Positions 15,243 to 19,719 of a DNA stretch of 19,719 nt are shown here, piece by piece. The DNA lies in assembly GCA_000434935.1 (NCBI GenBank), contig FR882182.1, forward strand, positions 37,534 to 57,252, given 5' to 3'. Each line of letters begins with the position of its first letter. Position 1 is the first letter of the stretch. Origin of the DNA: Bacteroides sp. CAG:709 (lineage in GTDB: Bacteria; Bacteroidota; Bacteroidia; Bacteroidales; UBA932). Under the pieces are notes generated by a model that ran no database searches, was not told the origin of the DNA, and was given only the letters and a program-made list of their open reading frames with translations. A program made the position numbers and the translations under genes.

Positions 15243-16346
15243 ATGAAATGCAATATATTTAACGGACAGACGATTGCGGACGTGGCAGGGTATCTCGAAA
15301 GGTACCCTGTCATTTACATCGTTGCAGATAGACATGTGGCACATTTTGCTGAGAAAGTCGTGAAATCGTTGACTGGCGGAAAAGCGGATTGTAAATGTGA
15401 AGATCCGATCTCACCAGAACTGCTTTTGCTGGATACCTCGGAAGAAGACAAGTCAATGCAGACCGTAATGGAGATATGCAAATGGCTGTTGGATAACGGA
15501 GCAGACAGGAATGCCCTGTTGCTGGCCATAGGCGGCGGGATAACTACGGACATGGCGGGATTCGCGGCATCCATATATAAGAGGGGAATCCGGTTCGCAT
15601 ATATCCCTACCACGTTCCTCTCGCAAGTCGATGCCGCAATCGGCGGAAAAACGGGGGTCAATTTCGAAAACTACAAGAATATCCTGGGCGTAATCCGGCA
15701 GCCGGAATTTACATATATCTGTCCGGAAGTGCTTGAGACATTGCCATATAGAGACTTTCTTTCAGGAGCTGCGGAACTCATCAAGACCTTCATCATTGAC
15801 AATGCCGGTAACAACTACGAGAAGGCGGTCGAAGTCCTTTCCGAAATACACGAAAGCATTGACCGAAAACAGGCGATAGCCTTGCATTTGGCTGAGCTTG
15901 AAGAACTTGCGGGCGCGGCTGCGAGAATAAAGGCGGGTGTGGTCGAGCGGGATGAATTCGAGCAGGGCGAGAGGCGGAAGCTGAATCTCGGGCACACTTT
16001 CGCGCATGCGATCGAGTGGGAGGCCCTGGCCGCGAAGAAAGACATTTCTCACGGCGAGGCGGTTGCGATGGGAATCATCCTGGCGGCGAAGGCATCCGAG
16101 CGGTACTATGGGCAGGAAAGCGTTGAGGGGCAGGAAGTTGCAGACGAGTCTCTAAGCGCAAGGTTTACGCGCGATTTCAGCCGCTGCGGCCTGCCTACCG
16201 AGTGCCCGTTCCCGCTGGAATCCCTGTCCGGGGCAATGCGGAAAGACAAGAAAGCCGAAAACGGCATTGTGCATTTCGTCCTGATCCGCACCTTGGGCGA
16301 CGTCCGCATCGAGGATCTGGCGGTAGAAAGCGCAATTAATAAGTAA
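15243..16346 (+). CDS. aroB: 3-dehydroquinate synthase
   Basis: 367 residues, full length for the family. It converts DAHP to 3-dehydroquinate, the second shikimate step, using NAD+ and a divalent metal. The NAD-binding glycine motif and conserved segment AIGGGITTDMAGFAASIYKRG runs through residues 95-115, then PTTFLSQVDAAIGGKTGVN (122-140). Candidate metal ligands are Glu178 (SGAAELIK), His251 (NLGHTFAHA) and His270 (ISHGEAVAMG), all present. The ATG at 15243 is the only sensible start and has no Shine-Dalgarno sequence; no strong -7 box is seen just upstream. The next gene is a fused aroD-aroA 212 bp downstream, on the same strand but with its own promoter-like sequence. Confidence 0.95.
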   Translation: MKCNIFNGQTIADVAGYLERYPVIYIVADRHVAHFAEKVVKSLTGGKADCKCEDPISPELLLLDTSEEDKSMQTVMEICKWLLDNGADRNALLLAIGGGITTDMAGFAASIYKRGIRFAYIPTTFLSQVDAAIGGKTGVNFENYKNILGVIRQPEFTYICPEVLETLPYRDFLSGAAELIKTFIIDNAGNNYEKAVEVLSEIHESIDRKQAIALHLAELEELAGAAARIKAGVVERDEFEQGERRKLNLGHTFAHAIEWEALAAKKDISHGEAVAMGIILAAKASERYYGQESVEGQEVADESLSARFTRDFSRCGLPTECPFPLESLSGAMRKDKKAENGIVHFVLIRTLGDVRIEDLAVESAINK

Positions 16347-16350
16347 TGTT

Positions 16351-16400
16351 CAAATTTTGATACAAAAAAATATACAAATTTTGATATATCAAAATTTGTA
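16351..16400. repeat. 28-bp perfect palindrome plus extra half-site, candidate operator
   Basis: The palindrome occupies 16373-16400, with left half TACAAATTTTGATA and right half its exact reverse complement. A further direct copy of the core CAAATTTTGATA occurs at 16351-16362, exactly 24 bp upstream of the copy at 16375-16386. It begins 4 bp after the aroB stop and lies about 75-100 bp upstream of the predicted promoter box of the fused aroD-aroA gene. The AT-only centre has no loop and no GC stem, which fits a protein-binding site better than a terminator. Confidence 0.6.
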
Positions 16401-16473
16401 CATCGTAAACCCCTGTTCGGCCACGAATTCCTGCGGCCAGGCGTGACGAATAAAATATCGGTGAAAAAATCAT

Positions 16474-16481
16474 TATATTTG
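16474..16481 (+). promoter_or_regulatory. -7 box upstream of aroD-aroA
   Basis: TATATTTG is an exact TAnnTTTG match. No TTTG-like -33 element is found at 17-22 nt upstream, which would suit a promoter depending on an activator or other control. Transcription would begin near 16486-16489, right at the base of the following hairpin. Confidence 0.5.
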
Positions 16482-16488
16482 TAGGTTT

Positions 16489-16536
16489 GGTAATCGTCAA
16501 AAAACAAGGGGATGCAAGTTGTTTTTGACGGTTACC
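16489..16536 (+). promoter_or_regulatory. 18-bp leader hairpin before aroD-aroA
   Basis: The left arm 16489-16507 (GGTAATCGTCAAAAAACAA) pairs with the right arm 16519-16536 (TTGTTTTTGACGGTTACC). There are 18 pairs, one of them G-U, and one bulged A; the 11-nt loop is GGGGATGCAAG. There is no T tract after the stem, so it is not a standard terminator. It would form the 5' end of the transcript. Confidence 0.65.
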
Positions 16537-16559
16537 AGGTAAGCAAAACAAGCAGATAA
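16512..16559 (+). CDS. Possible 15-codon leader ORF overlapping the aroD-aroA start
   Basis: This ORF begins with the ATG in the hairpin loop and would encode MQVVFDGYQVSKTSR. It ends in TAA whose last A is the first base of the next gene's ATG (TAATG). GGGG lies directly before the ATG, too close for a normal Shine-Dalgarno sequence. It has one Phe and one Tyr codon but no aromatic run. Translation is unproven; the main support is the exact stop-start overlap and the position over the hairpin's right arm. Confidence 0.25.
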   Translation: MQVVFDGYQVSKTSR

Positions 16560-18712
16560 TGATTTGTACGACAATACAGAACAAGACACTTGAGGAAATA
16601 TATGCGATTCTGGAAAGCGGGAACGTGGAAATGGCCGAAATCCGGCTGGACCGGTGCCCGCTGACTACGGACGAAATCGCCGAACTCTTCTCCACATCGG
16701 ACGTGCCGCTGGTGGCCACATGCCGGATAAGTGAGATGAGGGAAAAGCTTGTCAATGAGGCTGATACGGAAGAAAAACAGCACTCGGAAGACAGGAAGCT
16801 CGACACGAAAGCCGTTCAGGAAGCCGAAGCCAGGCTCATCACGGCAATTCACTCCGGAGCGGCATTCGCGGACTTGGAAATAGAAGCGCCGCCGATGATG
16901 TCCAAGCGGTTGCGCCGCGAAACACGCGAGAACGGAACAGTATTCGTCCGCTCATATCACGACTTCCGGGGCACGGACTCCATCGAAGCACTTAAAGCGC
17001 TGACAGAGAAATGCTTCGCCATCGGGGCCGACATCGCCAAAATCGTCACCACCGCAGTACCCGACGACAGTCAGGACAATGCTTCCGTCGCCAGAGTCCT
17101 GTCGCTGTATGACTCGTTCGATCCCGCAAAACTCATCGCTTTCGCAATGGGTGAGCAAGGTCAATGCTCTCGTATCCAATGCCTTGCCAAAGGAGCTCCA
17201 TATACTTATGCCGCTTTGGATGAGAGTGAAGCAGCCGCACCGGGACAGATGTCTACGGCGGAAATGATGCGCCAGGTCTACGCAGGACATGCGGCAGGAT
17301 GTGCCGATGACCGTTCATCGGAATCCGACGGCATGGAAATCATCCCGATGCCATCATCGAAAAGCTTTGCACAGCGGGCAATAATTGCAGCTGCATTGGC
17401 AGACGGAACCACCACATTGAAAGGATATTCGCCATGTGGCGACAACGAAGCGGCTATCTCCGTGGCACGCTCACTTGGAGCGGAAGTCACTGTGGGACTG
17501 ACATATAAGGACGGTAAAGTCCTCAAAGACACATCAGCATTGACCATAAAAGGCCGGGGAACGGCAGCATTGGACCTGGACAGCCTCCATACCGGCGAAT
17601 CCGGACTCCTCACACGACTGATGATACCGGTTCTGGCTGCATTGGGCCGAGGCGAAATTGCAGTGACCGGCGAAAAGACATTGACCCGAAGACCTTTGAA
17701 AGGCGCGCGCGAAATCATGACGGCCTTCGGGGTGAAACTGGAGAATCTTCCGCAGGAAGAGAAAACGGAAGAAGTTTTCGTCCCGCTCAAAATCTCGGGG
17801 AAACTCTCTGGCGGAAAGATAACCGTCTCAGGTTCAGGAGGTTCGCAAATCATCTCCGGACTGCTCATGGCATTGCCGCTGCTGGAAGAAGACTCCATCG
17901 TGCGGCTTACCGAGCCGAAAAGCATCCCATATCTTTTCATAACGATGGATGTGCTCAAAGCTTTCGGCGTGAAAATCTGGTGTGACATGGAAGGCGGGCA
18001 GGACTTCGCCGAATCGCAAGACTGGAACGACTGCACGGAAATCGTGCTCCACATAAAAGGCGGGCAGAAATACAACGCTGCCGACATGGATATCGAAGGG
18101 GATTGGAGCACCGCGGCCAACTTCCTGGTAGCTGGCGCCGTATTCGGCAAGGCCGAGATTTCCGGACTGGACACCAAATCCCTGCAGGCCGACCTCTCCA
18201 TAATGGACATCCTCATGGAAGCCGGCGCGAGCCTCTCCCAGATGGGGGAGGACGAATCCCGCGGCCCGATCCACGTCCAGAAAGCCCCGCTCAATGCATT
18301 CGAAGTGGATGCGAACAACTGCCCGGACCTGTTTCCGATAATCTCGGTGCTCGCGGCATTCTGCCAGGGGACCAGCCGGATAGCAGGCGTCGGACGACTC
18401 GCCAACAAAGAAAGCGACAGAGGCAAGGCGATATTGTCAATGCTTCTGCAGCTTGGCGTAAAAGCCAGGATATCAGGCGACAAGATGATTATTGAAGGCC
18501 ACTCCCTGGCGCAGAGATGTCTTACCGGGCACCTGCTGAAAGGCGGAAACTATACCTCCAGCCACGATCACAGGATGGTCATGGCGCTGAAAGTGGCGGA
18601 ACTCGGAGCGGACAGTCCGATAGAAATCGACGACGTCGGGTGCGTGGCGAAATCATGTCCGACATTCATGGAACTTTTCGAAAAATTACTGAAAAATGGA
18701 TACGTTCGGTAG
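16559..18712 (+). CDS. aroD-aroA: Fused type I 3-dehydroquinate dehydratase / EPSP synthase
   Basis: 717 residues in one uninterrupted frame. Residues 1 to about 245 are a type I dehydroquinate dehydratase: EIRLD (27-31), His134 in SYHDF, Schiff-base Lys161 in AKIV, Arg205 in CSRI and Gln230 in APGQM are all in place. The usual EGG loop after the first Arg strand is replaced by a charged segment at about 60-85. Residues about 259-717 are 3-phosphoshikimate 1-carboxyvinyltransferase: PSSKSF with Lys268, TGESGLLTRL, RRPL, GGSQIISGLLMALPLL, EGDWSTAANFLVAGA, SLQAD, NKESDR and SSHDHRMVMAL. The protein should catalyse shikimate steps 3 and 6, which are not consecutive. It lies downstream of aroB and overlaps aroC by 17 bp, so chorismate synthesis genes are tightly coupled. 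Confidence 0.93.
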   Translation: MICTTIQNKTLEEIYAILESGNVEMAEIRLDRCPLTTDEIAELFSTSDVPLVATCRISEMREKLVNEADTEEKQHSEDRKLDTKAVQEAEARLITAIHSGAAFADLEIEAPPMMSKRLRRETRENGTVFVRSYHDFRGTDSIEALKALTEKCFAIGADIAKIVTTAVPDDSQDNASVARVLSLYDSFDPAKLIAFAMGEQGQCSRIQCLAKGAPYTYAALDESEAAAPGQMSTAEMMRQVYAGHAAGCADDRSSESDGMEIIPMPSSKSFAQRAIIAAALADGTTTLKGYSPCGDNEAAISVARSLGAEVTVGLTYKDGKVLKDTSALTIKGRGTAALDLDSLHTGESGLLTRLMIPVLAALGRGEIAVTGEKTLTRRPLKGAREIMTAFGVKLENLPQEEKTEEVFVPLKISGKLSGGKITVSGSGGSQIISGLLMALPLLEEDSIVRLTEPKSIPYLFITMDVLKAFGVKIWCDMEGGQDFAESQDWNDCTEIVLHIKGGQKYNAADMDIEGDWSTAANFLVAGAVFGKAEISGLDTKSLQADLSIMDILMEAGASLSQMGEDESRGPIHVQKAPLNAFEVDANNCPDLFPIISVLAAFCQGTSRIAGVGRLANKESDRGKAILSMLLQLGVKARISGDKMIIEGHSLAQRCLTGHLLKGGNYTSSHDHRMVMALKVAELGADSPIEIDDVGCVAKSCPTFMELFEKLLKNGYVR

Positions 18713-19719
18713 AAAATTCAGAATCTCCATCTTCGGAGAATCACACGGCGAAGCCATCGGTGTCGTGCTGGATGGCGTACGTCCTGGACTGCATATCACG
18801 GCAGAAGACTTCATGCCGGACATTCTGCGCCGAAAGAGCGGTCCGAAAGGAACCACTCCACGTGTGGAAACCGATGAACCTGAGATACTTAGCGGAGTGT
18901 ACAACGGCTACACCACAGGCGCGCCCATGGCGATAATCTTCAGGAACCGGAACACCAGATCCGGCGACTACAAGCTTTTCAACGACGTCCCGCGTCCGGG
19001 CCACGCAGATTACACCGCCAGCGTCAAGTGGCTGGATTTCAATGACCCTCGGGGCGGCGGACACTTCTCCGGCAGACTTACATTGCCGATAGTGGCAGCC
19101 GGTGTCGTGGCGAAGAAAATGTGCTCCTGCGACATTCAGGCGCAGCTGGTCGAGGTCGGCGGCGTCACCAGGGAAGAAGCATTGAAAACCGCTGTCAATG
19201 AACCTGTTGCAGATTCTGAAATCTGGCGTGACGTTCTCGACGAGGCCATCCGGGAGAAAGACTCCGTCGGAGGTATCGTGGAATGCGTCACCACGGGATT
19301 GCCCGCAGGCATCGGCGAACCGTTCTTCGATTCGGTCGAAGCTCTCGTCTCCCACGCAATCTTCTCAATACCAGGCGTCCGCGGCATCGAATTCGGCGAC
19401 GGATTCGCGTCGGCGCGCATGAAAGGCTCCGAGCACAATGACCCGTTCGACAGCATCGGAGGGGACAATGTCATTGCATGCTGGATGAAGGACCCTGTCG
19501 TCTGCCACCCGTCCAAGAACGGTGCGGGAGGGGTCAATGGCGGTATAACGAACGGTAATCCACTGGTATTCAGGGTGGCATTCAAGCCGACATCCAGCAT
19601 CGGAAAAGCACAGAAGACATTCAATTTCGCTACCGGACAGATGACAGAACTGGAGATTCCGGGACGGCATGACGCATGTTTTGCCCTGCGTACTCCACCG
19701 GTTGTCGAGGCGATGACCG
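18696..19719 (+). CDS. aroC: Chorismate synthase, 3'-truncated by window edge
   Basis: 341 codons are visible before the window ends; the family is usually about 355-365 residues, so only a short C-terminal tail is missing. It converts EPSP to chorismate using reduced FMN. The start ATG gives MDTFGRKFRISIFGESHGEAIG, with the family signature GESHG. Later motifs are PRGGGHFSGRLTLP, the GGVNGGITNGNPLVFR signature, FKPTSSI and RHDACFALR near the end. The ATG lies within the 3' end of aroD-aroA (17-bp overlap, different frame), implying translational coupling. No frameshift or premature stop is present in the visible part. Confidence 0.95.
   Translation, partial: MDTFGRKFRISIFGESHGEAIGVVLDGVRPGLHITAEDFMPDILRRKSGPKGTTPRVETDEPEILSGVYNGYTTGAPMAIIFRNRNTRSGDYKLFNDVPRPGHADYTASVKWLDFNDPRGGGHFSGRLTLPIVAAGVVAKKMCSCDIQAQLVEVGGVTREEALKTAVNEPVADSEIWRDVLDEAIREKDSVGGIVECVTTGLPAGIGEPFFDSVEALVSHAIFSIPGVRGIEFGDGFASARMKGSEHNDPFDSIGGDNVIACWMKDPVVCHPSKNGAGGVNGGITNGNPLVFRVAFKPTSSIGKAQKTFNFATGQMTELEIPGRHDACFALRTPPVVEAMT

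Noticed and set aside
16373..16400. 28-bp palindrome as a rho-independent terminator of aroB
   Set aside because: The stem is almost entirely A-T, has no loop and is not followed by a T run, so termination is unlikely; an operator fits better.
16489..16559. Classical aromatic amino acid attenuator (pheA/trp type)
   Set aside because: There is no run of Phe, Tyr or Trp codons and no alternative terminator hairpin with a T tract; only a non-classical leader can be proposed.
17278..18483. 401-codon open frame on the minus strand inside aroD-aroA
   Set aside because: It lies wholly within the EPSP synthase coding region, its translation is Ser/Pro-rich and unlike any family, and the plus-strand product is unmistakable. 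It is a shadow of codon usage.

Overview
The window looks like a chromosomal segment of a Bacteroidales (Bacteroidota) bacterium of roughly 50% GC. The evidence is Bacteroidota-type gene content (GH97, DUF5686 outer-membrane protein, split transketolase, ECF sigma module, S9 dipeptidyl peptidase), TAnnTTTG -7 promoter boxes in front of several transcription units, few Shine-Dalgarno sequences, and tRNA genes without an encoded CCA. I cannot name genus or species from sequence alone.

Layout. Positions 1-5487 (+): 3' part of a GH97 glycoside hydrolase; tcdA (tRNA t6A cyclisation); both halves of a split transketolase; an ECF sigma factor, a small single-span protein in the usual anti-sigma position, and a secreted Spy-like protein. 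Positions 5494-6902 (-): a LolD-type ABC ATPase and TrmN6-type tRNA methyltransferase with an ATGA overlap. A divergent promoter region then leads to tRNA-Pro(UGG) and its terminator. A large DUF5686 outer-membrane protein (+) meets, at a shared CTAG, a minus-strand operon of S9 dipeptidyl peptidase, DUF3298 lipoprotein and GH29 alpha-L-fucosidase-like enzyme. A 391-bp intergenic stretch holds a nested inverted-repeat element and the terminator of tRNA-Leu(CAA). From 15243 to the end (+) lies a shikimate cluster: aroB, a fused aroD-aroA gene, and aroC cut by the window edge. These supply steps 2, 3, 6 and 7 from DAHP to chorismate; shikimate dehydrogenase and shikimate kinase are not in the window.

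The most unusual part is the region around the fused aroD-aroA gene. Between aroB and the fusion are a perfect 28-bp AT-rich palindrome with an extra half-site 24 bp upstream, a TATATTTG promoter box, an 18-bp hairpin predicted to sit at the very 5' end of the transcript, and a 15-codon leader ORF that starts in the hairpin loop and ends with a TAATG overlap on the fusion's start codon. Other items worth checking are the pairing-swapped tandem repeat at 14775-14932, a dispersed GGGTGAGGG-type repeat present in two forms, and a marked excess of the heptamer GTCAATG/CATTGAC (31 copies counted by eye) on both strands and in several reading frames.
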